This document shows positions 8,538-16,476 of a stretch of 64,000 nt of DNA, piece by piece; within the stretch, counting starts at the first letter, position 1; the number at the start of each line of letters is the position of its first letter. Below the pieces are notes generated by a model. It saw only the letters and a list, made by a program, of their open reading frames with translations. It was not told where the DNA came from and made no database searches. Both the position numbers and the translations under genes were made by a program. Source of the DNA: Paraburkholderia edwinii (GTDB lineage Bacteria; Pseudomonadota; Gammaproteobacteria; Burkholderiales; Burkholderiaceae); the NCBI RefSeq assembly GCF_019428685.1, contig NZ_CP080095.1, positions 2,480,001-2,544,000 of the forward strand. Reading direction: 5' to 3'.

Positions 8538-9554
8538 TTACGCGTTCGACTTCGCTGGAGCCGCGTGCCGCTTTGGAAACGACGCGCGGTGCTCGAGCGC
8601 TTCCGGGTTCACACAATTCGAAGTCCGCTGCCCGTCGAGCGCATCGAGCACGTTCTGCGCGGCACGCACCGCCATCGCTTCGCGCGTCTCCTGCGTCGCC
8701 GTTCCGATATGCGGCGCCAGCACGACATTGGGCAGCGTGAAAAGCGGCGATGCGCCGAGCGGTTCGCTTTCGTAGACGTCGAGCCCCGCGCCGAGAATGC
8801 GGCGCTCGTGCAGCGCTTCGATCAGCGCGGCTTCATCGACGACCGGCCCGCGCCCGCAGTTGATCAGGATCGCGGTTCGCTTCATCCGGCGCAGTTCGGC
8901 GGCGCCGATCAGCTTGTGCGTGGCATCCGAGAGCGGCGTGAGCACGCAGACGAAGTCCGCTTCGGCAAGCAGATCGGGTAGCGCGCGTGCCTGTGCACCG
9001 TAAGCGCTTTCAGCTTCGGCGTTGCGTGTGCGGTTCGTGTACAGCACCTTCATGCCGAAGCCCAGCGCCGCGCGCCGCGCGACCGCGGCGCCGATCCGGC
9101 CGAGTCCGACAATGCCGAGCGTCTTGTGATGCACGTCGACGCCGAACTGCGCCGGCCCCGACGACGCGCGCCACTGGCCGCGGCGCGTCCATGCATCGAG
9201 TTCGGCAAGGCGGCGCGCGGTGGCGAGCATCAGGCCGAACACGAGGTCGGCCGTCGTCTCCGTCACTTCGGCTGGCGTGTTCGTCAGCACGACGCCGCGC
9301 CGCGTCAGTTCGGGCACGTCGAAGTCGTCGTAGCCGGCCGAGATCGTCGCGGCCGTTTCGAGCAACGGCGCCGCATCGAGCAGTGCGGGCGTGATCCTGA
9401 GCTTGTTGCCGATCATGCCGTGCGCGTTCGCGAGCGCATCGAGAAAGGCCGCGCGCTCGCTGTCCGCGTCGGCGATACGCAGGTCGCAGCGCGCTTCGAG
9501 CAGTTCGACGGCCGCGGCCGGCAGGCGCCGGTAGGCGACGACACGTTTCTTCAT
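8538..9554 (-). CDS. D-isomer 2-hydroxyacid dehydrogenase (glyoxylate/hydroxypyruvate reductase-like)
   Basis: A 338-residue NAD(P)-dependent D-2-hydroxyacid dehydrogenase. The Rossmann motif is GIVGLGRIGAAVARR, the substrate Arg lies in LINCGRGPVVDEAAL, and the catalytic His in LAPHIGTATQETR. N-terminal motifs SAGYDDFDVPEL and GVVLTNTPAEVTETTADL match the GhrB/GyaR branch, which reduces glyoxylate, hydroxypyruvate or 2-keto acids. The start at 9554 (MKKRVVAYR) gives the family length; the upstream extension to 9617 shows no homology. It is divergent from the IlvD/Edd gene across a LacI-type operator and probably recycles a C2-C3 product of aldarate breakdown. Confidence 0.85.
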   Translation of the reverse strand: MKKRVVAYRRLPAAAVELLEARCDLRIADADSERAAFLDALANAHGMIGNKLRITPALLDAAPLLETAATISAGYDDFDVPELTRRGVVLTNTPAEVTETTADLVFGLMLATARRLAELDAWTRRGQWRASSGPAQFGVDVHHKTLGIVGLGRIGAAVARRAALGFGMKVLYTNRTRNAEAESAYGAQARALPDLLAEADFVCVLTPLSDATHKLIGAAELRRMKRTAILINCGRGPVVDEAALIEALHERRILGAGLDVYESEPLGASPLFTLPNVVLAPHIGTATQETREAMAVRAAQNVLDALDGQRTSNCVNPEALEHRASFPKRHAAPAKSNA

Positions 9555-9595
9555 CGGGGAATCCGGAGGCAGGAAAATGCGGTGAACGCGGAATA

Positions 9596-9643
9596 AATCA
9601 GGCAGTGAATCAGGCAATGAATCAGGTAACGAATCAGGTAAGA
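9596..9643. repeat. 12-bp tandem repeat, four copies
   Basis: Four copies of aatcaggcaatg (variants cagtg, taacg, taaga) stand directly next to the LacI-type operator in the divergent promoter region. Similar 12-bp arrays occur at 11611-11658. Confidence 0.75.
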
Positions 9644-9646
9644 TTC

Positions 9647-9665
9647 GAGAAAGCGCTTACTTGAA
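9647..9665. promoter_or_regulatory. LacI-family operator, site 2
   Basis: The sequence gagaaagcgcttacttgaa is the exact reverse complement of the 19-bp site at 2830-2848. It lies about 80 bases before the IlvD/Edd start (9744) and 93 bases before the dehydrogenase start, where a repressor could control both promoters. Confidence 0.7.
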
Positions 9666-9743
9666 GTTGACTATAAGCCCCGATAGAATCGACGTCAATC
9701 ATTCGATAATCCGCTCAGCAGCATCCGATCGAGGACATTCCCC

Positions 9744-11522
9744 ATGGCTGAAGAATCTGGCAACAGCGCAGATGGCAACGCACACAACAACGCAAAAACA
9801 GGCCTGCGCAAAGGCCTGACCAACTACGGTGACGAAGGCTTTTCGCTATTCTTGCGGCGCGCTTTCATCAAGGGCGCCGGTTATACGGACGACGCGCTGT
9901 CGCGTCCGATCGTCGCGATTGCGAATACGGGCAGCGCCTACAACCCGTGCCACGGCAACGCGCCGCAGCTCATTGAAGCGATCAAGCGCGGCGTGCAGCT
10001 CGCGGGCGGCCTGCCGGTCGAATTCCCGACCATCTCGATTGCCGAGAGCTTTTCGCATCCGACCAGCATGTACCTGCGCAATCTGATGTCGATGGACACC
10101 GAAGAGATGATCCGCGCGCAGCCGATGGATGCGGTCGTGCTGATCGGCGGCTGCGATAAGACCGTGCCCGCGCAGCTGATGGGCGCGGCCGCGGCCGGCG
10201 TGCCGGCGATTCAGCTCGTCACGGGCGCGATGCTGACAGGCTCGCATCGCGGCGAGCGCGTCGGCGCCTGCACCGACTGCCGGCGCTTCTGGGCGAGCTT
10301 TCGCGGCGACCAGATCGACGAAGCGGAAATCGACGCGGTCAACACGCAGCTCGTCGCGACCGTCGGCACCTGTTCGGTAATGGGCACCGCGAGCACGATG
10401 GCCTGCATCGCCGAGGCGATGGGCATCATGCTGCCGGGCGGCGCGTCGCCGCCGGCCGTTAGCGCCGACCGCATCCGCATCGCCGAGCGCACGGGCACGC
10501 AGGCGGTCGCGATGATCAAGGCGGGCCTCACGCCCGCGAAGATCCTCACGCCGAAGGCGATCGAAAACGCGCTGCGCGTGCTGCTCGCGATCGGCGGGTC
10601 GACCAACGGCATCATCCATCTGACGGCGATCGCGGGCCGCCTCGGCATTCGCATCGACCTCGATTCGCTCGATCGCATGGCGCGCGAAACACCGGTGCTC
10701 GTCGACCTGAAGCCGTCGGGCCAGCATTACATGGAAGACCTGCATCGCGCGGGCGGGCTCGTTACCGTGATGCGCGAGATGAAACATCTGCTGCATCTCG
10801 ATGCGCTGACCGTCACGGGCCGTACGCTCGGCGAGGAACTCGACGCGGCGCCGGCGCCGTTCAAACAGGATGTCGTGAGGCCGCTCGCGCAACCGATCTA
10901 TCCGCAAGGCGGCATCGCGGTGCTGCGCGGCAATCTCGCGCCCGGCGGCGCAATCATTAAACAGTCGGCGGCGAATCCGCAGTTGATGGAGCACGAAGCG
11001 CGCGCGGTCGTGTTCGAAGACGCCGAGGATCTGGCCAACCGCATCGACGACCCGGCGCTCGACGTGACCGCGCAGGACGTGCTCGTGCTCAAGCGCATTG
11101 GGCCGGTCGGCGCGCCGGGCATGCCCGAGGCCGGCTATATCCCGATTCCGCGCAAGCTCGCGCGCGAAGGCGTGAAGGACATGGTGCGCATCTCGGACGG
11201 CCGCATGAGCGGCACGGCGGCCGGCACGATCGTGCTGCACGTGACGCCCGAAGCGGCGATCGGCGGGCCGCTGGCGATCGTGCAAAGCGGCGACCGCATT
11301 CGTCTGTCGGTGCAGAAGCGCTCGATCGAACTGCTGGTCTCCGACGAAGTCATTGCAGCGCGGCTCGCCGCGTTGCCGCCGCGCGAAGCGGATCCTGAAG
11401 CGCGCGGCTATCGCAAGCTGTTCCTCGAAACGATCATGCAGGCCGACGACGGCTGCGATTTCGACTTCTTGCGCGCACCGAAGGTGGTCGCAACGGTGCC
11501 AGGCGGCGGCAACAAGGCTTGA
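9744..11522 (+). CDS. IlvD/Edd-family sugar-acid dehydratase
   Basis: A 592-residue iron-sulfur dehydratase. Motifs are NTGSAYNPCHGNAPQLIEA, LIGGCDKTVPAQLMGA and GTCSVMGTASTMACIAEAMG (cluster Cys residues), then IGGSTNGIIHLTAIAGR, and near the C-terminus ISDGRMSGTAAGTIVLHVTP. Length and motifs favour the pentonate/hexonate branch (arabinonate, xylonate, galactonate or gluconate dehydratases) over branched-chain IlvD. GAGGA lies eight bases before the ATG. In this cluster it would dehydrate an aldonate to a 2-keto-3-deoxy acid. Which sugar acid it prefers cannot be read from the sequence. Confidence 0.85.
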   Translation: MAEESGNSADGNAHNNAKTGLRKGLTNYGDEGFSLFLRRAFIKGAGYTDDALSRPIVAIANTGSAYNPCHGNAPQLIEAIKRGVQLAGGLPVEFPTISIAESFSHPTSMYLRNLMSMDTEEMIRAQPMDAVVLIGGCDKTVPAQLMGAAAAGVPAIQLVTGAMLTGSHRGERVGACTDCRRFWASFRGDQIDEAEIDAVNTQLVATVGTCSVMGTASTMACIAEAMGIMLPGGASPPAVSADRIRIAERTGTQAVAMIKAGLTPAKILTPKAIENALRVLLAIGGSTNGIIHLTAIAGRLGIRIDLDSLDRMARETPVLVDLKPSGQHYMEDLHRAGGLVTVMREMKHLLHLDALTVTGRTLGEELDAAPAPFKQDVVRPLAQPIYPQGGIAVLRGNLAPGGAIIKQSAANPQLMEHEARAVVFEDAEDLANRIDDPALDVTAQDVLVLKRIGPVGAPGMPEAGYIPIPRKLAREGVKDMVRISDGRMSGTAAGTIVLHVTPEAAIGGPLAIVQSGDRIRLSVQKRSIELLVSDEVIAARLAALPPREADPEARGYRKLFLETIMQADDGCDFDFLRAPKVVATVPGGGNKA

Positions 11523-11610
11523 TGCGGTGGTGGACGCAAGTTTTGGCCGCGCTGCGCCGTGCCGCAATGAATAGCCGCGGGGCGCGCGGCGCGACAGCAA
11601 CAGCGCATCA

Positions 11611-11658
11611 GAGCAGGCAAATGAGCAGGCAAATGAGCAGACAAGCGAGCAGGCAAGC
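11611..11658. repeat. 12-bp tandem repeat upstream of uronate dehydrogenase
   Basis: Four copies of gagcaggcaaat (variants gagcagacaagc, gagcaggcaagc) precede the Shine-Dalgarno. A further diverged copy (gagacaggcaaatg) overlaps the start codon at 11675. Confidence 0.75.
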
Positions 11659-11674
11659 GAAAGGAGACAGGCAA

Positions 11675-12484
11675 ATGACACGGGTTCTGATCACCGGCGC
11701 GGCCGGCCATATCGGCCGCGCACTGCGCGCCGGGTTGCGCGGCCAGTACGAGCTGCGTCTGGCGGACATCGCGCCGCAGGCGCCGGCCGGCGACGGCGAG
11801 GAAATCGTCAGCACCGACATCACGCGCCTCGCGGACCTGCTGCCCGCGATGCAGGGCGTCGACGTCGTCGTGCATCTGGCCGGCATTCCCGACGAAGATA
11901 GTTGGGAGAAGATTCGCGATATCAATATCGACGGCTGCTACAACGTATTCGAAGCGGCACGGCAAGCGGGCGTGAAGCGCGTGATTTTTGCGAGCTCGAA
12001 TCACGCGGTCGGTTTTCACAGGCGCGACCGCATGATCGACGATACCGTCGCGCTGCGCCCCGATAGCCGCTATGGCGTATCGAAGGTATTCGGCGAGGCG
12101 CTCGGCAGGCTGTATGCGGACAAGCATGGGATGTCCGTGGCGTGCCTGCGCATCGGCTCGTTTCGCGCCGACGACACGCCGACCATGCCACGCCATCTGT
12201 TCACATGGATCAGCCACCGCGATATGGTGCAGCTGACGAAGCGCTGCATCGATTACCCGGACTATCACTTTGTGATTGCGTACGGCGTATCGAACAATGC
12301 GCGCAACCGCTGGAGCAATGCAAACGCGCGTTTTCTCGGCTATGAACCCGAAGACGACGCGCAAGCGAGCGCGGCCGCCCGCATTGCCGCTTCCGGCGCG
12401 CGCGAAGATGAGCGCGAGGCGCTGTTTCATGGCGGCTTTGGCTGCATCGTGGAATTCGACGGCGACGTGAAGCGCATCGACTGA
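11675..12484 (+). CDS. udh: Uronate dehydrogenase-like NAD-dependent SDR
   Basis: A 269-residue extended short-chain dehydrogenase. It has the NAD motif TGAAGHIGRALR (residues 7-18), VVVHLAGIP, the FASSNH motif (105-110) and catalytic YGVSK (Tyr133, Lys137). FASSNH and the following RPDSRYGVSKVFGE match the uronate dehydrogenases that oxidise D-glucuronate or D-galacturonate to the aldaro-1,4-lactone. The start at 11675 follows AAAGGAGAC. The reading frame continues openly upstream to 11519, but that part is repeat sequence. The gene follows the IlvD/Edd gene and would feed the lactone-processing enzymes of the cluster. Confidence 0.8.
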   Translation: MTRVLITGAAGHIGRALRAGLRGQYELRLADIAPQAPAGDGEEIVSTDITRLADLLPAMQGVDVVVHLAGIPDEDSWEKIRDINIDGCYNVFEAARQAGVKRVIFASSNHAVGFHRRDRMIDDTVALRPDSRYGVSKVFGEALGRLYADKHGMSVACLRIGSFRADDTPTMPRHLFTWISHRDMVQLTKRCIDYPDYHFVIAYGVSNNARNRWSNANARFLGYEPEDDAQASAAARIAASGAREDEREALFHGGFGCIVEFDGDVKRID

Positions 12485-12556
12485 ATTTGGGCTGAATTTC
12501 GACTGATTGTCGGCTGAGTTTCGACCGATTTTCGACTGAGCTTCGACTGAAGCGCA
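12481..12556. repeat. 11-bp tandem repeat starting at the udh stop codon
   Basis: Six copies plus a partial seventh of ctgaatttcga (variants such as ctgattgtcgg, ctgagtttcga, ctgagcttcga) run without a gap from the codon before and including the TGA stop. The words gaagcgcatcg flank the array on both sides. Because 11 is not a multiple of three, the repeated TGA appears in all three frames. Confidence 0.8.
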
Positions 12557-12611
12557 TCGCAGCGTACCCGCCGCATTTCGATGCGTGTGCTACCGCTTCG
12601 TGAAATTCGCG

Positions 12612-12619
12612 CTATAAAA
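12612..12619 (+). promoter_or_regulatory. Possible -10 element of the lacI-type gene
   Basis: TATAAAAT stands out in GC-rich DNA 20 bases before the proposed GTG start. No convincing -35 hexamer was seen, so this is tentative. Confidence 0.3.
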
Positions 12620-12638
12620 TGCGGCTCGTAGGGGCGCG

Positions 12639-13724
12639 GTGCGCGCCTCGCAGGACAAGACCGGGCTGGGTGCAACGTTGAGTGCAGACATAAAAAAGAG
12701 GGCGCCGCGCCGTAAATCGAATGCGATCTCCGTGCTGGATGTCGCCCGTGCGGCGGGCGTGTCCACGGCGACCGTATCGCGCGTGCTGAACGGCAACGCG
12801 ACGGTCGCGGCCGACTTGCGGCAGCGCGTGCGCGATATCGCCGACCAGCTCGGCTATACGCCGCATGCGGCCGCGCGCGCGCTTGCGTCGCAGCGCTCGA
12901 AGACGATCGGCGCGGTGATTCCTTCGCTCGAAAACCAGAACTTCGCGCTCGGCGTATTCGCGCTGCAGAAAAGGATCGGCGAGGCCGGCTATACGCTGCT
13001 GCTCGGCTGCTCGTACTACGACCCGCTCGATGAGCTGAAGCAGGTGCGCGCGCTGATCGCGGACGGCATTGCGGGGCTTATGCTGGTCGGCCGCAGCCAT
13101 TCGCCCGCGCTGTATGAACTGCTCGAGAAGGAACAGATTCCGCTCGTCAACGGCTGGACCGTCGATCACGACCACCCGTATGTCGGCTTCGACAATGTCT
13201 CGGTGGGCCGGCGTCTCGCCGAATATCTGCTCGACCTCGGCCACACGCGCTTCGGCATGATCACGCAGATGACGCAGCACAGCGACCGCGCGGCCGACCG
13301 CATTATGGGCGTGCGCGCGGCGTTGCAAGCGCGCGGACTGCAGTTGCGGCACGAGCATCTGATCGAAATGCCGCACAAGATTATCGAAGGGCAGATGGCG
13401 ATGAAAGCGCTGATGCAGGGCCCCGAGCGGCCCACCGCGGTGATCTGCGGCACCGATCTGCTCGCGATCGGCGCACTGGCGGAAGCGCGCGAGGCGGGCA
13501 TCGACGTACCGGGCGAACTGTCGATTGCGGGCATCAACGATATCGAGGTATCGAGCTTCACGACGCCGCCGCTGACTACGATGCGCCTTGCCGCCGACGA
13601 AATCGGCACGCGCAGCGCCGACTATCTGCTGGCGCGCATCGAAGGGCGGCCGGTCAGCTCGCAGAACATCGTGCCGACCGATCTGATCGTGCGCGGCACG
13701 ACCGGGCCGCTTCGCAAAGGGTAG
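12639..13724 (+). CDS. LacI/GalR-family transcriptional regulator of the sugar-acid cluster
   Basis: A 361-residue LacI-family repressor. The helix-turn-helix and hinge are SVLDVARAAGVSTATVSRVL and YTPHAAARALASQRSKTIG. The ligand-binding half has IGAVIPSLENQNFALGV, VGFDNVSVGRRLAEYLLDLG and SIAGINDIEVSSFTTPPLTT. The GTG start at 12639 follows AGGGG; a TTG at 12678 is an alternative that trims 13 residues. It stands downstream of the catabolic genes. The two identical AAGCGCTT-centred sites at 2830 and 9647 are its probable operators. The inducer is presumably a uronate, aldarate or 2-keto-3-deoxy intermediate. Confidence 0.9.
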   Translation: MRASQDKTGLGATLSADIKKRAPRRKSNAISVLDVARAAGVSTATVSRVLNGNATVAADLRQRVRDIADQLGYTPHAAARALASQRSKTIGAVIPSLENQNFALGVFALQKRIGEAGYTLLLGCSYYDPLDELKQVRALIADGIAGLMLVGRSHSPALYELLEKEQIPLVNGWTVDHDHPYVGFDNVSVGRRLAEYLLDLGHTRFGMITQMTQHSDRAADRIMGVRAALQARGLQLRHEHLIEMPHKIIEGQMAMKALMQGPERPTAVICGTDLLAIGALAEAREAGIDVPGELSIAGINDIEVSSFTTPPLTTMRLAADEIGTRSADYLLARIEGRPVSSQNIVPTDLIVRGTTGPLRKG

Positions 13725-13894
13725 TCACAAAGGTAAGCCCGGTGTATCGAAAACTTTGAGGCTCAGCGCGAAATCATTGTGCTTTCAAGCGTTTGTGTTT
13801 ATCAGTAGACTACGTTGCAACACATGGCTTGATCGGCTGGTCTTGCCGGATCAGCCGCTCCAGCGAAACATCCCCACCAGGTTCAGAGATTCCA

Positions 13895-14344
13895 ATGACC
13901 GATACAGCACAAGGTGCAACGCAAGGCGCGATGCCCCCTTTCCATCTCGCGTTTCCCGTCCATAGCCTTGCAGCCGCGCGCGAGTTTTACGGCGATTTGC
14001 TGGGCTGCCCGGAAGGCCGCAGCTCGCCCGAATGGGTCGACTTCAATTTCTACGGTCACCAGATCGTCGCGCATCTGTCGCCTGACGAAGCGGGTCACCG
14101 CGCGACCAACGCCGTCGACGGCGATGCGGTGCCGGTGCGCCATTTCGGCGCCGTGCTGTCGATGCAGCAGTGGCAATCGCTGGCCGACAAGCTGAAAGCA
14201 GCGGGCACGAAGTTCATCATCGAGCCGCATATCCGCTTCAAGGGCGAAGTCGGCGAGCAGGCCACGATGTTCTTTCTCGATCCGTCGGGCAATGCGGTCG
14301 AGATCAAGTCGTTCGCCAATATGGCGTCGCTGTTCGCGAAGTAA
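13895..14344 (+). CDS. VOC (glyoxalase/bleomycin-resistance/dioxygenase) family protein
   Basis: A 149-residue vicinal-oxygen-chelate protein with paired beta-alpha-beta-beta-beta modules: [20 protein letters not shown] at the N-terminus and [17 protein letters not shown] at the C-terminus. His18 and the terminal Glu match the usual metal ligands. The start at 13895 is preferred because homology begins soon after it; no strong ribosome site is visible. It is monocistronic between the LacI gene and a GMC oxidoreductase. Its substrate cannot be inferred. Confidence 0.8.
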   Translation: MTDTAQGATQGAMPPFHLAFPVHSLAAAREFYGDLLGCPEGRSSPEWVDFNFYGHQIVAHLSPDEAGHRATNAVDGDAVPVRHFGAVLSMQQWQSLADKLKAAGTKFIIEPHIRFKGEVGEQATMFFLDPSGNAVEIKSFANMASLFAK

Positions 14345-14357
14345 AGTAAAAGGCAAA

Positions 14358-14403
14358 CCCCGACGGGGCCGGGCAGACCGGCCACGTCAGAGTCCGCCGG
14401 ACT
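14358..14403 (+). terminator. Possible terminator hairpins after the VOC gene
   Basis: Two small perfect stems, ccccg-a-cgggg and agtccg-c-cggact, follow the VOC stop codon closely. No T-tract follows, so termination is only a suggestion. Confidence 0.3.
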
Positions 14404-14526
14404 CCTGTCGAATCTGCTTTAGCCATTCCAGTCACGCACCGCCGCACCGCTTTGCATTCGTGAAGCGGTGCGGGGCTTCGCAATCCGCATCATCGCGTTT
14501 CGCCGCGCGCGTACGCTCGTCATCGC

Positions 14527-16188
14527 ATGCCGGTTCCATGCGAGATATCCGTGACGAGCGCCTCTACCGATTCCACACAATCCGCTTTCGCTGCTTCCAG
14601 CCCTTCGTTGTCCGCGCGCGCTGAGCCCATGCACGGCACGGACGGCGAGTTCGACTTTATCGTCTGCGGCTCGGGCAGTTCGGGCTCCGTCGTTGCGCGG
14701 CGCCTCGCCGAATATCCGGAATTGCGCGTGTTGCTGCTCGAAGCGGGCGGCACCGACGACATCCCCGCGATTATCGACAGCACGGCGTGGCCCAACCTCA
14801 GACGCAGTGAGCAGAACTGGCTATTTCGCGCGACGCCGAACGCGAACCTGAACGGCCGCATGATTCCGATGGCGATGGGCAAGGTGCTCGGCGGCGGCGC
14901 AAGCATCAACGTGATGGCGTGGGCGCACGGGCACCAGGCGGACTGGGATGATCTCGCCAGAGCGACCGAAGACGACGGATGGAGCTACGAATCGGTGCTC
15001 GCGATCTATCGCCGCATCGAAGACTGGCATGGCGAGCCGGACCCACGGCGGCGCGGGCAGGGCGGCCCGCTGTTCGTGCAGCCGGCGCCCGATCCGCATC
15101 CGATCGCCGCGGCGGGACTCGAAGCGTTTGCGCGCGCCGGCGTACCGACGGTGGCCGACCACAACGGCGCGATGATGGAAGGCGACGGCGGCGCCGGATT
15201 CACGAATGTGTGCATTCGCGACGGGCAGCGGCAGTCGGTGTATCGCGCGTATGTGCAGCCGTTTCTGCAGCGCCCGGGCGAACCGTCGAATCTCGTCGTG
15301 TTGCCGCAGGCGCTCGTTACGCGGCTCACGTTCGACGGCGCCGCGGTGACCGGCGTCGAGTATCTGCAGCACGGCGAACTGAAGCGCGTGCGCGCGACGC
15401 GCGAAGTCGTGCTGTCGCTCGGCGCGATCCAGACGCCCAAGCTCCTGATGCAATCGGGCATCGGCGACGAAGCAGAACTGCGCCGCTATGGCATCGCACT
15501 CAAGCAGGCTTTGCCCGGCGTCGGCCGAAATTTTCAGGACCACTTCATGGCGCCGTGCGTGTGGGAGGCGGCCGGACCGATCGTCGGGCGCAACAACCTC
15601 GGTGAAATGACGGCGCTCTGGAAAAGCGATAGCGGGCGCGACCGGCCCGACTGCCAGACCTTCCTGACTGAGCTGCCGTATGCAAGCCCTGAGGCGGCCG
15701 GGCGCGATCTGCCCGCGCACGGCTGGTCGCTGACGACGGCCGTGCTGCGCACCGAGAGCCGCGGCCGCGTGCGTCTGACAGGCCCGCATCCGCTCGATCC
15801 GGTTGCGATCGACGCGAACTTTCTTGGCGATCCCGCCGATATGCGCACGCTTAAGCGCTGCATCGAGTTTTGCCGCGACGTCGGCAATTCGGCGCCGCTG
15901 CGGCCGTTTACGCGGCGCGAGGTTCTGCCGGGGCCGGTCGGCGACGCGGCGCTCGAGCAGTTCATGCGCAACGGCACGGTTAGCCACTCGCATCAGAGCT
16001 GCACGGCGAAGATGGGCCACGACGCGATGTCGGTGGTCGATACGAGCCTGCGCGTCTATGGCATCGACCGGTTGCGCATCGCCGATGCGTCGATTCTGCC
16101 GCGCGTGACGACCGGCAATACGATGGCGCCGTGTGTCGTGATCGGCGAGCGGGCCGCGCAGATGCTTGCGGCCGATCACGGGTTTTGA
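14527..16188 (+). CDS. GMC-family FAD-dependent oxidoreductase (choline dehydrogenase-like)
   Basis: A 553-residue glucose-methanol-choline oxidoreductase. The FAD motif is FDFIVCGSGSSGSVVARRLA; GMC signatures are GKVLGGGASINVMAWAHG and GAIQTPKLLMQSGIGD. The C-terminal catalytic region has SHSHQSCTAKMG and ITGNTMAP-like TTGNTMAPCVVIGERAA. It would oxidise an alcohol or polyol. The start is uncertain: ATG 14527 gives a 34-residue low-complexity leader, whereas ATG 14629 (MHGTDGEFDF) begins right at the family homology; neither has a clear ribosome site. The stop codon is the first element of a 16-bp repeat array. Confidence 0.87.
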   Translation: MPVPCEISVTSASTDSTQSAFAASSPSLSARAEPMHGTDGEFDFIVCGSGSSGSVVARRLAEYPELRVLLLEAGGTDDIPAIIDSTAWPNLRRSEQNWLFRATPNANLNGRMIPMAMGKVLGGGASINVMAWAHGHQADWDDLARATEDDGWSYESVLAIYRRIEDWHGEPDPRRRGQGGPLFVQPAPDPHPIAAAGLEAFARAGVPTVADHNGAMMEGDGGAGFTNVCIRDGQRQSVYRAYVQPFLQRPGEPSNLVVLPQALVTRLTFDGAAVTGVEYLQHGELKRVRATREVVLSLGAIQTPKLLMQSGIGDEAELRRYGIALKQALPGVGRNFQDHFMAPCVWEAAGPIVGRNNLGEMTALWKSDSGRDRPDCQTFLTELPYASPEAAGRDLPAHGWSLTTAVLRTESRGRVRLTGPHPLDPVAIDANFLGDPADMRTLKRCIEFCRDVGNSAPLRPFTRREVLPGPVGDAALEQFMRNGTVSHSHQSCTAKMGHDAMSVVDTSLRVYGIDRLRIADASILPRVTTGNTMAPCVVIGERAAQMLAADHGF

Positions 16189-16409
16189 AGCACCGCTGCG
16201 TTGAAGCAGCGACGCGTTGATGCACTGATGTGTTGAAGCAGCCGGGGCGTTGAAGCAGCCGAGCGTGGAAGCAGCCGAGGGTTGAAGCAGCCGAGCGTTG
16301 AAGCAGCCGAGCGTTGAAGCAGCCAGGCGTTGAAGCAGCCAGGCGTTGAAGTAGCCAGGCGTTGAAGTAGCCAGGCGTTGAAGTAGCCAAGCGTTGAAGT
16401 AGCCAGGCG
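16185..16409. repeat. 16-bp minisatellite, 14 copies, starting at the GMC stop codon
   Basis: Copies of ttgaagcagccaggcg repeat with a 16-bp period (one copy is 17 bp) from the TGA stop of the GMC gene to 16409, ending 68 bases before the convergent ligase. The first three copies are diverged and the last eight nearly identical (agcagccgag, agcagccagg or agtagccagg variants). No protein frame is likely across it. Confidence 0.9.
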
Positions 16410-16476
16410 TTGTGCAGCGGCGCGCGGCGCACAGTTGCGCTCTTTGGCGCTTACAGGTGCGTTCATTTGCCCACTG

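Noticed and set aside
9846..11681. 611-residue minus-strand frame opposite the IlvD/Edd gene
   Set aside because: It is an antisense shadow with Arg/Ala/His-rich composition; the plus strand carries all dehydratase motifs.
16185..16409. CRISPR array
   Set aside because: The units are 16 bp and directly tandem, with no unique spacers and no cas genes nearby.
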